This document shows positions 1-7,579 of a stretch of DNA of 33,372 nt, in pieces. The translations under genes and the position numbers were made by a program. How positions within the stretch are numbered: position 1 is the first letter of the stretch; each line of letters begins with the position of its first letter. Origin of the DNA: Gammaproteobacteria bacterium (lineage in GTDB: Bacteria; Pseudomonadota; Gammaproteobacteria; HK1); assembly GCA_009937425.1 (NCBI GenBank), contig JAACFO010000035.1, positions 1 through 33,372 of the forward strand. Direction: 5' to 3'. The notes beneath the pieces were generated by a model. It saw only the letters and a list, made by a program, of their open reading frames with translations. It had not been told where the DNA came from and searched no databases.

Positions 1-25
1 TTTCGATGAGTACCCCCTCACCCTA

Positions 26-50
26 CCCTCTCCCCCAAAGGGGGAGAGGG
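26..50. repeat. Perfect 11-bp-stem hairpin, REP-like (copy 1)
   Basis: CCCTCTCCCCC (26-36) and GGGGGAGAGGG (40-50) are perfect inverted repeats around an AAA loop. Palindromes of this C/G-run type are common intergenic repeats in proteobacterial genomes. No T-run follows, so a plain terminator is less likely. Confidence 0.8.
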
Positions 51-102
51 GAAAGAACGGAGAGAAATACACTGTTGAAGCTCGGATACAAGGCGTCGGC
101 GG
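26..102 (+). repeat. Degenerate upstream copy of the fgd leader and first codons
   Basis: This 77-bp stretch repeats 154-230 with an offset of 128 bp. I count three mismatches (37/165, 67/195, 72/200). It contains a perfect hairpin, the same purine-rich ribosome-binding region and the first ten codons of the downstream gene. The start codon is CTG (72-74) instead of ATG, and the frame runs into TAG at 117-119 after 15 codons. It therefore looks like a vestigial, non-functional 5' copy of the fgd-like gene. Confidence 0.85.
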
Positions 103-153
103 CACACCGGTATTTGTAGATCAAGCGGCGGCAGGTAATTTGACTACGTAGCT

Positions 154-178
154 CCCTCTCCCCCGAAGGGGGAGAGGG
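154..178. repeat. Perfect 11-bp-stem hairpin, REP-like (copy 2)
   Basis: CCCTCTCCCCC (154-164) and GGGGGAGAGGG (168-178) pair perfectly around GAA. It ends 21 bp before the ATG at 200. The hairpin would therefore lie in the fgd leader RNA, beside the purine-rich ribosome-binding region (179-194), and could affect translation or mRNA stability. Confidence 0.8.
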
Positions 179-199
179 GAAAGAACGGAGAGAAGTACA

Positions 200-1213
200 A
201 TGTTGAAGCTCGGATACAAGGCGTCGGCGGAACAATTCCATCCCCGGGAGCTGCTGGAATTTTCGGTACACGCGGAAGCCGTGGGCTTCGATTCGATCAT
301 GGTCAGCGACCATTTCCAGCCATGGCGGCACACCGGGGGACATGCTCCCTTCTCCTTCGCCTGGTTGGGTGCCCTGGGGGAACGCACGTCGCGGGCCATA
401 ATCGGCACCAGCGTCGTAACGCCGACCTTTCGCTATCACCCATCCATCGTCGCCCAGGCCATGGGAACCCTGGGAGAGCTTTACCCGGGGCGGGTCATGC
501 TGGGTGTTGGTACCGGTGAATCCCTGAACGAGGTGCCCGCCACCGGAGTAGAGTGGCCGCCATTCAAAGTACGCTTCGCCCGCCTGCGCGAAGCCATCGA
601 ACTGATGCGCAAGCTCGCCCGCGAGGAGCGCGTAAGCTACGCGGGCGAGCACTTCAGCACGGAGAATGCCACCATATACAGCCGTCCGGAGATACCAGTG
701 CCCATTTATGTCGCCGCCTCGGGAGCCGTCGCCGCCCGGCTGGCAGGACGCATGGGCGACGGCTTCATCTGCACCAGCGGCAAGGCTCCGGAACTTTACA
801 GTGAGACCTTACTGCCCGCCGTGGCCCAGGGACTCCAGAAGGCTGGTCGCGAAGCGGACAGCTTCGAATACATGATCGAAATGAAAGTGTCCTTCGACAC
901 CGACCGGCAGCGCGCTATGGATGACACCCGGCACTGGGCGGCACTGGCGCTGTCGGCGGAAGAAAAGATGGGCGTCGATGACCCCATGGAAATGGAGAAG
1001 CTTGCCGACGCCCTCCCCGTCGAACGCGCCGCCAGCCGTTGGATCGTTTCCGATGACCCGGACGAGCATGTGGAACGCATGGCGGAGACCATCGCCATGG
1101 GGTTCACGCATCTGGTATTCCACGCACCGGGACCGGATCAACGGCGATTTCTGGATCTTTATTCCAAGCAGGTATTGCCGCGGCTGCGAGAACGCTACGG
1201 TGGCGCCGGCTGA
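200..1213 (+). CDS. fgd: F420-dependent glucose-6-phosphate dehydrogenase-like enzyme (LLM family)
   Basis: This 337-residue protein closely matches mycobacterial Fgd in length and sequence, including the N-terminal [11 protein letters not shown] segment. Fgd oxidises glucose-6-phosphate to 6-phosphogluconolactone while reducing F420 to F420H2 in the cytoplasm. Residues equivalent to the known active site are visible: Asp37, His38, Trp42 and Glu107. The phosphate-binding trio also appears conserved as Lys195 (TSGK), Lys256 and Arg280 (RWIV). The position of the mycobacterial catalytic-site His260 is Met257 here (EEKMG), which is odd. The ATG at 200 follows a purine-rich stretch, and a degenerate copy of this start lies 128 bp upstream. 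The gene is convergent with cofC, overlapping by 19 bp, and this supports F420 use. The substrate is inferred; another sugar phosphate remains possible. Confidence 0.85.
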   Translation: MLKLGYKASAEQFHPRELLEFSVHAEAVGFDSIMVSDHFQPWRHTGGHAPFSFAWLGALGERTSRAIIGTSVVTPTFRYHPSIVAQAMGTLGELYPGRVMLGVGTGESLNEVPATGVEWPPFKVRFARLREAIELMRKLAREERVSYAGEHFSTENATIYSRPEIPVPIYVAASGAVAARLAGRMGDGFICTSGKAPELYSETLLPAVAQGLQKAGREADSFEYMIEMKVSFDTDRQRAMDDTRHWAALALSAEEKMGVDDPMEMEKLADALPVERAASRWIVSDDPDEHVERMAETIAMGFTHLVFHAPGPDQRRFLDLYSKQVLPRLRERYGGAG

Positions 1214-1890
1214 GTGTCCACCGCAGCAACCATGCGATGGGCGATGCCGCTGCGAATGAGATAGTCATACGCGCGGGTTGCCGAGGGCGTCGCCAGGAAG
1301 GCTCGCAAATCATCAGGAGTGTCAACGTCCAGGGCAAGCCCGGGACGCTGTACGATTCCGGGCTCGATGCCGAGTGCCCTGGCACGATCTAAATGCGGAA
1401 AATAACTGTCGTCGCCGAAGCGCAGGGGCAACAGATCTGGCGGCGAGCAGGCGACGGCATTCGAGCCGCGCTCATCCCGGGACGGCGCCAGAGTCACCGC
1501 CGGTCCGGATGCATGTGCCTGCACCAACGCATCGATGTCTTGCGAGGTGATCAGGGGAATGTCGGCGGGCAGTTGCAGCATTCCCGCCGCACCCTCCTCC
1601 GCCAACGCCCGGGCGCCGAAACTGCTGGCGGCCGTGTGGCCGCGATTCTCCTGCTCCTCCAGAACCCGCGCTCCATAACGCGCCGCGAGTACTCCGGCCT
1701 CCGGGTCTCTGGTCACCAGCACGACGCCGGCCAGGCCCTGACAGTGACAAAGCACCGAGAGCACGTCCTCGAGCATGGCGCGAAACAAAGCCCGGCGTTC
1801 CCCGGCGCTCAAAACGTCCGCCAGGCGCTGTTTCGCATCTTGCAGATTCTTCACGGGCACAAGGGCCCACAGGGGTGGCCTGTCCACCAT
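1195..1890 (-). CDS. cofC: CofC-like phospholactate (or related) guanylyltransferase, F420 biosynthesis
   Basis: This 231-residue protein belongs to the CofC nucleotidyltransferase family. The enzyme transfers GMP from GTP to 2-phospholactate, phosphoenolpyruvate or 3-phosphoglycerate, giving the activated side-chain precursor of coenzyme F420. Visible signatures are the N-terminal [12 protein letters not shown] loop (nucleotide binding), a central LPADIPLI segment with the metal-binding Asp, and the late [11 protein letters not shown] motif typical of the family. The start ATG at 1890 is preceded on the reverse strand by GGAGG. The 3' end overlaps the convergent fgd-like gene. The other F420 genes (cofG/H or fbiC, cofD/fbiA, cofE/fbiB) are not in the window. 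Which three-carbon acid it prefers cannot be read from the sequence. Confidence 0.88.
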   Translation of the reverse strand: MVDRPPLWALVPVKNLQDAKQRLADVLSAGERRALFRAMLEDVLSVLCHCQGLAGVVLVTRDPEAGVLAARYGARVLEEQENRGHTAASSFGARALAEEGAAGMLQLPADIPLITSQDIDALVQAHASGPAVTLAPSRDERGSNAVACSPPDLLPLRFGDDSYFPHLDRARALGIEPGIVQRPGLALDVDTPDDLRAFLATPSATRAYDYLIRSGIAHRMVAAVDTQPAPP

Positions 1891-2043
1891 TAACGCCTCC
1901 GTCGGCGTACTTGCTCGATAGAATCCGATGATCGCATGCAGCGGCGGTGGGAATACAGTGGATCGGCACTGTTACTCTGGTGCCGCGCCAGCTAAGTGAT
2001 CAATGATAGGCGTGAACAAACTGGCGACAAGGGATCCCTGACA

Positions 2044-2880
2044 ATGAAAATCGGCGTCTACATCTTCTCCACGGATTATTGCATCGGCATCGTCGAGCTC
2101 GCCCGTGCACTGGAAGAACGCGGCTACGGGTCGCTGTTCGTGCCCGAGCACACGCATATTCCCACCAGCCGACGTTCACCCTGGCCGGGAGGCGCAGAGC
2201 TTCCGCGGGAGTATTCACATACGCTGGATCCCCTCGTCGGGCTCGCAGCGGCCGCCACGGCGACCGAGAAGCTGCGCCTGGGGACCGGCATCGTGCTCCT
2301 CACCGAGCGTGATCCCATCGTCACGGCCAAGGCGGTGGCGACACTGGACCTGATCTCCAACGGCCGCGTGGATTTCGGCATCGGCGCGGGCTGGAATGCC
2401 GAGGAGATGGAGAACCACGGTACGGTCTTCGATACCCGCTTTCGTGTCATGGTGGATCGCGCCAAAGCCATGCAGGCCATCTGGACCCAGGACGAAGCCG
2501 CCTATAAAGGTGAATTCACCGAGTTCGACGCCATCTGGTCGTGGCCCAAGCCGGTGCAGAAACCCCATCCACCCATTTTGCTCGGCGGTGAAACCAGGCA
2601 CACGCTGCGCCGGATCATGGACTTCTGCGACGGCTGGATCCCCCGCGGGCGCAGCTTTGCCGATCCGCAAGCGGAGATGGCGCGGCTCGAGCGCTATGCC
2701 GACGAGGCCGGCCGCGACATGAGCACGATTTCCACCACCTTGTTCGGCGCGAACCCGGATGCGGACTATCTGGAAAAATGCGCTGCGGCGGGTGTCGACT
2801 GCGCGCTTCTTGCTCTGCCTTCGGAAGGACCCGATAGCGTGCTGCCGCTGTTGGACAAATACGCGGCTTTCATCAAATAG
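2044..2880 (+). CDS. LLM-class probable F420-dependent oxidoreductase (TIGR03619-like)
   Basis: A 278-residue protein of the bacterial luciferase-like (TIM-barrel) superfamily. Family features are the SLFVPEHTH segment near residue 35, a RLGTGIVLLTERDP strand and the DFGIGAGWNAEEM segment, which lies where F420 or flavin binds. Length and pattern fit the probable F420-dependent TIGR03619 group rather than true luciferases. The start at 2044 (MKIGVY) is chosen because the family begins there and AAGGGA lies upstream; an in-frame ATG at 1996 would add 16 unlikely residues. It is transcribed divergently from cofC and sits 40 bp before another LLM gene, so a shared operon is likely. The substrate is unknown. 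Confidence 0.82.
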   Translation: MKIGVYIFSTDYCIGIVELARALEERGYGSLFVPEHTHIPTSRRSPWPGGAELPREYSHTLDPLVGLAAAATATEKLRLGTGIVLLTERDPIVTAKAVATLDLISNGRVDFGIGAGWNAEEMENHGTVFDTRFRVMVDRAKAMQAIWTQDEAAYKGEFTEFDAIWSWPKPVQKPHPPILLGGETRHTLRRIMDFCDGWIPRGRSFADPQAEMARLERYADEAGRDMSTISTTLFGANPDADYLEKCAAAGVDCALLALPSEGPDSVLPLLDKYAAFIK

Positions 2881-2920
2881 CCGGGCGCGTGCTGTGTACT
2901 GAAACCAAGGAGATCGGTGA

Positions 2921-3934
2921 ATGAAGGTCGGATTGTTTACCACCAACCAACATTTCCTGGAAACGGACATGGTGAAAGCGCTGGACGAGCAAATCGCCAT
3001 GGTCCATGTAGCCCGCGACAATAACTGGGATTCGCTGTTTTCCGGTCAACACTATCTCAACGAGGGCAACAACAAGCAGTTGCAGCTGGTTCCCTTTCTC
3101 ACCCGACTGATTCCCGAGGCCGGCGACATGACCACCGGTCTCGGTGTCATGCTGATCAATCTGCACAATCCTGTTTACATCGCGGAAACCGTGGCAACCC
3201 TGGATGTCATCGCCCGGGGTAACTTCGTCTTCGGAGTCGGTCTGGGATATCGGGACGTGGAGTTCGATGCGTTCAATGTTCCCAAGGGCTCCCGCGTAAA
3301 ACGTTTCGAGGAATATCTCGAACTCGTACAGCGTCTATGGAGCGAAGAATCCGTCAGCCACCACAGCGACACATGTATTCTCGATAACGTGCGCATGAAT
3401 ATTCGACCCGTGCAGCAACCCCGCCCACCGATCTGGTTTGCCGCCAACAACGACAAAGCCATCCGGCGCGCGGCCCGCATGGGAGACAACTGGTTCATCA
3501 ATCCCCATTCGACCCTGGACACGATTCGCCGGCAAATGCTCATCTACCGCGACGAGCTGAAAACCCACGCCAAGGAATTTCCCCGGGAGCTCCCTGTTAT
3601 CAAAGAGATTTTCTGCGCGAAGGACCGTGCCACCGCCGCCAGGCTGGCCGGGCCTCATCTACTGGGAAAGTACCGGGACTACGCCAAGTGGGGGCAGGAC
3701 GATGCCATGCCTGATGACGAGTCCTTCGACAAGGACTTCGAGGAACTCACCAGGGGTCGCTTCGTGCTGGGATCGCCGCAAGAATGCTACGAGCAGTTAC
3801 AACCGTACTGGCAGGAACTGGGCATCAATCACCTGATATTTCGTACCCACTGGGCGGGTATGCCCGTGGATACAGCCATGGACAGTATGCGCCTGATTTC
3901 CCGGGAGCTGCTGCCCGAGCTGCGGAAGGTGTAG
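2921..3934 (+). CDS. LLM-class flavin/F420-dependent oxidoreductase
   Basis: A 337-residue luciferase-like monooxygenase-family protein with the usual N-terminal MKVGLFTTNQ strand, a FSGQHY segment, NPVYIAETVATLD and the VFGVGLGYRDVEF cofactor-site segment. A strong ribosome-binding site (AAGGAGA) lies 8 bases before the ATG. It follows the preceding LLM gene by 40 bp, probably in the same transcript. This subfamily includes FMNH2-dependent monooxygenases as well as F420 enzymes. The neighbouring cofC and fgd genes favour F420, but sequence alone does not settle it. The C-terminal half is acidic, and I see no truncation. Confidence 0.8.
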   Translation: MKVGLFTTNQHFLETDMVKALDEQIAMVHVARDNNWDSLFSGQHYLNEGNNKQLQLVPFLTRLIPEAGDMTTGLGVMLINLHNPVYIAETVATLDVIARGNFVFGVGLGYRDVEFDAFNVPKGSRVKRFEEYLELVQRLWSEESVSHHSDTCILDNVRMNIRPVQQPRPPIWFAANNDKAIRRAARMGDNWFINPHSTLDTIRRQMLIYRDELKTHAKEFPRELPVIKEIFCAKDRATAARLAGPHLLGKYRDYAKWGQDDAMPDDESFDKDFEELTRGRFVLGSPQECYEQLQPYWQELGINHLIFRTHWAGMPVDTAMDSMRLISRELLPELRKV

Positions 3935-3941
3935 CGCCAGC

Positions 3942-4340
3942 CTAAGCGCGGGCGGCGGCGAGGTCCTCGGGATTGGTGAAGTTGAGCTCGAGTGCAACGC
4001 CGTCGGGATCACGAACGAAAATCTGCTTCATCTCCCGCCCGGGAACATCGACCATACGATAATCGATCCCCGCTTCCTCCAGCCTCGCGACGGCATCCAT
4101 CAAACCTTCGGTCTCCAGGGCGATGTGATCCAGGGGCAGCGTATTGTCCACGTCAGCGCCACCCTCTTCGGCAATGCCCACATGAAGAATCGGATGCCCA
4201 CCGGCATATAACCATACCCCGGGAGAGTCAAAAGGAGGACGGTCGCCTATTTCCAGAGCGAGCACCTTGGTGTAGAACTCGCACAACCGATCCAGATCCC
4301 TGGTGCGAATGTTGAAATGGTCGATGCCATTGATGTGCAT
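3942..4340 (-). CDS. VOC-family (glyoxalase/dioxygenase-fold) metalloprotein
   Basis: A 132-residue single vicinal-oxygen-chelate protein made of two beta-alpha-beta-beta-beta modules. Probable metal ligands are His7 or nearby (GIDHFNIRT), a second His in PLDHIALET and a Glu in VALELNF near the C-terminus, which is the usual H-H-E set. The FVRDPDGVALEL ending is the standard VOC signature. Members act as glyoxalases, epimerases, dioxygenases or thiol-transfer resistance proteins, and the class cannot be assigned here. It converges with the LLM gene (7-bp gap) and diverges from the M20 hydrolase. Confidence 0.85.
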   Translation of the reverse strand: MHINGIDHFNIRTRDLDRLCEFYTKVLALEIGDRPPFDSPGVWLYAGGHPILHVGIAEEGGADVDNTLPLDHIALETEGLMDAVARLEEAGIDYRMVDVPGREMKQIFVRDPDGVALELNFTNPEDLAAARA

Positions 4341-4433
4341 AGTCCGTGTCGAGGCCAGGGGGCCAACTCCATGATCATGTGGGAGAAAGTGTATCCTGGC
4401 GCTACAGCCGAGTCGGAGTCAAGTTTCGCACCC

Positions 4434-5663
4434 ATGTCCAATCTTCAAATAAACACCTCACGACTCATGTCGCGTATCGATGCCCTGGGGGCGATTGGCG
4501 CCACCCCCCAGGGCGGGGTGCGCCGCCTGGCACTCAGTGACGACGACCGGGCCGCCAGGGACCAGGTCGTAGCCTGGATGCAATCGGCGGGACTTCTTGT
4601 GGAGGTGGATCGTATCGGCAATATATTCGGTACCCGGCCGGGCACGGAAGAGACGCCACCCGTCATGACGGGATCGCACATTGATTCGGTCGCCAACGGC
4701 GGCAAGCTGGACGGCGCTTACGGCGTGCTCGCTGGTATCGAAGTCATCGAGACGCTGAACGACGCTGCAGTAGAGACCACGCGCCCCATTGTCGTGTGCG
4801 CGTTCACCAATGAAGAAGGCGCCCGCTTTCAGCCGGACATGATGGGCTCCCTGGTTTATGCGGGAGGTCTCGCCCTCGAAGATGCGTTGAGTACGTCCGA
4901 CGGCGACGGCATTTCAGTTGCTGACGAGCTCACGCGGATCGGCTATGCGGGCAATCACGATGTCGGTGCGATGCGCCCCCATGCATTTGTCGAAGTGCAC
5001 ATCGAGCAGGGACCGGTGCTGGAGGCGGAAGCGATCACCATCGGCGCCGTGGAAAACCTGCAGGGGATCTCCTGGACCGGAGTGACTATCACCGGACAAG
5101 CCAATCACGCGGGCACCACGCCGATGCGCCTGCGCCGGGATGCAGGATTTTGCGCCGGCGCGATTACGTCTTACGTAAGAGACATTACGCAGCAACTGGG
5201 TGCACAGCAGGTGGGAACCATCGGCGTCATCGACTTGGAGCCCGGGATCGTCAACGTTGTTCCCGGCAAATCGTACATAACGGTGGATCTTCGCAATACG
5301 GACAATGAACAACTGAAGCAGGCGGAGAGCTTGCTCGACGATTTCCTCGAAAAGCTGGCCGCGTCGGAAGGCGTCGAGATCACTTCTCAACGCCTGGCGA
5401 GATTCGATCCGGTGCGCTTCGATGACGCTATCGCCCGGAGGATCGAAAACAATGCCGCGCTGCTCGGTTTATCCTGCAGGCGAATGACATCGGGCGCCGG
5501 TCATGATGCCCAGATGGTGGCGCGATTATGCCCCGCGGCAATGATCTTCGTGCCCTCCATGGGCGGCATCAGCCACAATCCCGCCGAGCACACTGACAGC
5601 GACGATCTGAACGCCGGGGCCAATGTGTTGTTACATACCCTGTTGGACCTTGCTACCGCATGA
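4434..5663 (+). CDS. M20-family N-carbamoyl-amino acid hydrolase / allantoate amidohydrolase-like enzyme
   Basis: A 409-residue zinc amidohydrolase of the hydantoinase/carbamoylase subgroup of M20 peptidases, the usual length for the group. Metal-site motifs are all present: GSHIDSV (His82), LDGAYG (Asp93), FTNEEG (Glu127-Glu128), VEVHIEQGP and SHNPAEHT near the C-terminus. GAGHDAQM is the substrate-side signature. Such enzymes hydrolyse N-carbamoyl amino acids, allantoate or beta-ureido acids. The ATG at 4434 is chosen because homology begins there; in-frame ATGs at 4371 and 4377 lack a ribosome-binding site. Its stop overlaps the next start (ATGA). No hydantoinase or urate gene is nearby, so the substrate is open. 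Confidence 0.87.
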   Translation: MSNLQINTSRLMSRIDALGAIGATPQGGVRRLALSDDDRAARDQVVAWMQSAGLLVEVDRIGNIFGTRPGTEETPPVMTGSHIDSVANGGKLDGAYGVLAGIEVIETLNDAAVETTRPIVVCAFTNEEGARFQPDMMGSLVYAGGLALEDALSTSDGDGISVADELTRIGYAGNHDVGAMRPHAFVEVHIEQGPVLEAEAITIGAVENLQGISWTGVTITGQANHAGTTPMRLRRDAGFCAGAITSYVRDITQQLGAQQVGTIGVIDLEPGIVNVVPGKSYITVDLRNTDNEQLKQAESLLDDFLEKLAASEGVEITSQRLARFDPVRFDDAIARRIENNAALLGLSCRRMTSGAGHDAQMVARLCPAAMIFVPSMGGISHNPAEHTDSDDLNAGANVLLHTLLDLATA

Positions 5664-5851
5664 CTCACGCAGTCATCGAACATCCCTTCACCTGCCCGTA
5701 TTGCTGGGAATCCATCACCATGCTGCTGGATCTGACGGTAGAAGATCAGAATTATGTGGAAGACTGTGAAGTTTGTTGCAACCCCATCAGTCTGGATTTT
5801 CGGGCGGAGCAGGGAGCAATCGTCGTCTTCGACGCCCGGCAGCTCCCCTAG
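5660..5851 (+). CDS. CPXCG-motif cysteine-rich small protein
   Basis: A 63-residue protein with two Cys-x-x-Cys knuckles (CPYCWES at about residue 12 and CEVCCNP at about residue 36), a zinc-ribbon-like pattern. It matches the small CPXCG-motif family that is widespread and uncharacterised in Gammaproteobacteria. The usual CPxCG is CPYCW here. Its ATG overlaps the stop of the M20 hydrolase by 4 nt (ATGA), so it is probably translationally coupled. Its own stop overlaps the convergent MAPEG-like gene by 4 nt. No biochemical role can be assigned. Confidence 0.85.
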   Translation: MTHAVIEHPFTCPYCWESITMLLDLTVEDQNYVEDCEVCCNPISLDFRAEQGAIVVFDARQLP

Positions 5852-6390
5852 CCGAAAACCATATGCTGAGTGAGATAGACGGCGGCAACTGCGAGCATCA
5901 ATACGCTGGGATAAAAAGTCAGCCCGAATCCGGCGGCCCGAGCGTGAGCGCCGCGCTCATAGCCCCGCGAGAACAATATCCTGCCGAAAACGAACAACAG
6001 TGCGGCAGCAGGTATGGATGTGAGCCACCCATGGGGCATTACTACCACCCAGATGGAGTAGGCAAAAGCGGCGAGTACCGTTTGTTCCAGGGTGTTTTGC
6101 AGAATGGACTGAAGAATATGCGCCCGCTGTGTCCCCGGAGACAACCCGCCGCCGTCGATGTCCTCCGGCGTAAAGAAGCGGTGTCGCGCAAGGCGTAGGA
6201 CGGCGACAAGCAGGCAAGCGGCAGGAAGTAGATTCCATTTGAGTGCGTAAGTGAGTCGCGCGACCGTATCGTCGCCCGGGAGCAGCTCGTCCGGGTGCCA
6301 GGCCGCGGCACCGATTATCGCCACGATCGTCAAGGTTGCGGCAATCGCCATGCCGCGGATGACACCGCGCTGTGTTGGTGTGAGAGCCAT
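5848..6390 (-). CDS. MAPEG-family-like integral membrane protein
   Basis: A 180-residue protein with about four hydrophobic helices: residues ~12-30, ~50-65, ~105-140 (two segments) and ~155-178. The NTLEQTVLAAFAY segment and the FGRILFSRGYERG loop resemble MAPEG proteins (membrane-associated eicosanoid and glutathione metabolism), which are trimeric membrane proteins that often bind glutathione. The ATG at 6390 gives a sensible first helix. A ChaC-type glutathione-degrading enzyme lies elsewhere in the window, but no direct link is visible. It converges with the CPXCG gene and lies downstream of metA on the same strand with a 41-bp gap. Confidence 0.7.
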   Translation of the reverse strand: MALTPTQRGVIRGMAIAATLTIVAIIGAAAWHPDELLPGDDTVARLTYALKWNLLPAACLLVAVLRLARHRFFTPEDIDGGGLSPGTQRAHILQSILQNTLEQTVLAAFAYSIWVVVMPHGWLTSIPAAALLFVFGRILFSRGYERGAHARAAGFGLTFYPSVLMLAVAAVYLTQHMVFG

Positions 6391-6431
6391 ATGGCACCGC
6401 GCTCCAGTGAGTGCGGCGAAGCATCACCGAA

Positions 6432-7346
6432 TCAAGCGACCTCCGCAACCCCGAGTCGCGCGCGCTGATAGATGTCGCCTATCCAGTTCGAAAACAGCAA
6501 ATATGAATACAGCCGCCAGCGATTGATGGGCAGCTCATCGGGATCGTCATCCACGTAGTAATGCTCAGGTACGTGAATGGCTTTACCGGCGGCCAGGTCG
6601 CGGCGGTACTCGGCATCCAGGGTGCCGGTTTCGTATTCCAGGTGATTGAACATATACAGGGCCCGGCAGGCTTCATCCTCGATGAGGCAGATCCCCGCCT
6701 CGCTGGACTCGGCCAGCACTTTCAGTCCTCCATCGGCGGGAAGGTCGGCGCTGCGTACTTCAGTGTGGCGGGAAACCGGCGCCCAGAACCCATCCTGGAA
6801 GCCGTTCAGAACGCTTGCACCGGGCTCGACGACCCGGTTCGGGAACACACCGAACAGTTTCGCCAGGAGATTGCGCTTGGGAACACCGTGGAAGTGATAG
6901 AGCGCCGCCAAAGCCCCCCAGCAGAGGTACAAAGTCTGCGGCACTTGCAGGCGCGCCCAGGAGAGAATCGTGCAGAGCTCACGCCAATAGCCTACGTCCT
7001 CGAAATTCATATGCGCCACCGGTGCACCGGTGACAATCAGGCCGTCGATGCTTTCGTTACGGATGTCTTCCCACATCCTGTAGTGCGCATCCAGGTGCGC
7101 GGCAGACGTGTTGGTGGGCGTGTAAGACTCGGTCGTGAGCAGACACAGCTCCACAGGCGTTGGTGTGCTGCCGAGCAAGCGCGCGAGCTGCAATTCTGTT
7201 GCCTGCTTGTCGGGCATGAGATTGAGAACGGCGATCCGCAACGGGCGCATACTCCAGCGCGCGGCATCACTGTTGGTGAAAAACTCGATACCTTCCTCGG
7301 CCAGGATGCGCCGAGCCGGTAGTCCCTCTGACAAGCTGATGGGCAT
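6432..7346 (-). CDS. metA: Homoserine O-acyltransferase, MetA type
   Basis: A 304-residue MetA-family enzyme, which acylates homoserine with succinyl-CoA or acetyl-CoA in methionine synthesis. The catalytic nucleophile is Cys142 (LYLCWG), and His235 and Glu237 (NHLEY) complete the triad at the same numbers as in E. coli MetA. Residue 111, which is Gly in the succinyl-specific E. coli enzyme and Glu in acetyl-specific Bacillus enzymes, is Ala here (GAPVA). The start at 7346 (MPISLSEG) is preceded by AGGGGAAG; a longer frame to 7481 adds 45 residues absent from the family. It is divergent from the aminotransferase. I saw no SAM riboswitch in its leader. Confidence 0.88.
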   Translation of the reverse strand: MPISLSEGLPARRILAEEGIEFFTNSDAARWSMRPLRIAVLNLMPDKQATELQLARLLGSTPTPVELCLLTTESYTPTNTSAAHLDAHYRMWEDIRNESIDGLIVTGAPVAHMNFEDVGYWRELCTILSWARLQVPQTLYLCWGALAALYHFHGVPKRNLLAKLFGVFPNRVVEPGASVLNGFQDGFWAPVSRHTEVRSADLPADGGLKVLAESSEAGICLIEDEACRALYMFNHLEYETGTLDAEYRRDLAAGKAIHVPEHYYVDDDPDELPINRWRLYSYLLFSNWIGDIYQRARLGVAEVA

Positions 7347-7564
7347 TGGTCTTCCCCTGATTCGCCACGTCTGGCCATGGTAGAAGCCGCATGTTTCTGA
7401 TCGATTGCGGGCGGCCCGTGGGTTTGTTTCATTTGTTTCCACAAACGCGGCGGTCATTCCGTCGGCGGCCGGGAACACCATGGATTCAAAGTGTTACGGA
7501 TCACTTGAAACGCAAGGCGGGGACATCGATACTGGCCGCCCACAGCCACCATGCTTGTCTATCC

Positions 7565-7573
7565 AGGAAGGAG
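7565..7573 (+). promoter_or_regulatory. Ribosome-binding site deciding the aminotransferase start
   Basis: AGGAAGGAG sits six bases before the ATG at 7580. It fixes that start against a 63-codon longer open frame reaching 7391. Confidence 0.85.
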
Positions 7574-7579
7574 AACCTG

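Noticed and set aside
23..652. Reverse-strand 209-codon open frame across the leader and fgd
   Set aside because: It reads through the hairpin repeat and antisense to the well-supported fgd-like gene; no start signal or family match.
1996..2043. N-terminal extension of the second LLM gene
   Set aside because: Family homology begins at MKIGVY (2044), and the extra 16 residues are polar and unlike the family.
6561..7322. 253-codon forward ORF opposite metA
   Set aside because: Antisense shadow of the metA gene, whose catalytic residues are all in place.
7347..7579. Possible SAM riboswitch in the metA leader
   Set aside because: I found no SAM-II, SAM-I or SAM/SAH conserved core in the 233-bp divergent region; only ordinary intergenic sequence is visible.
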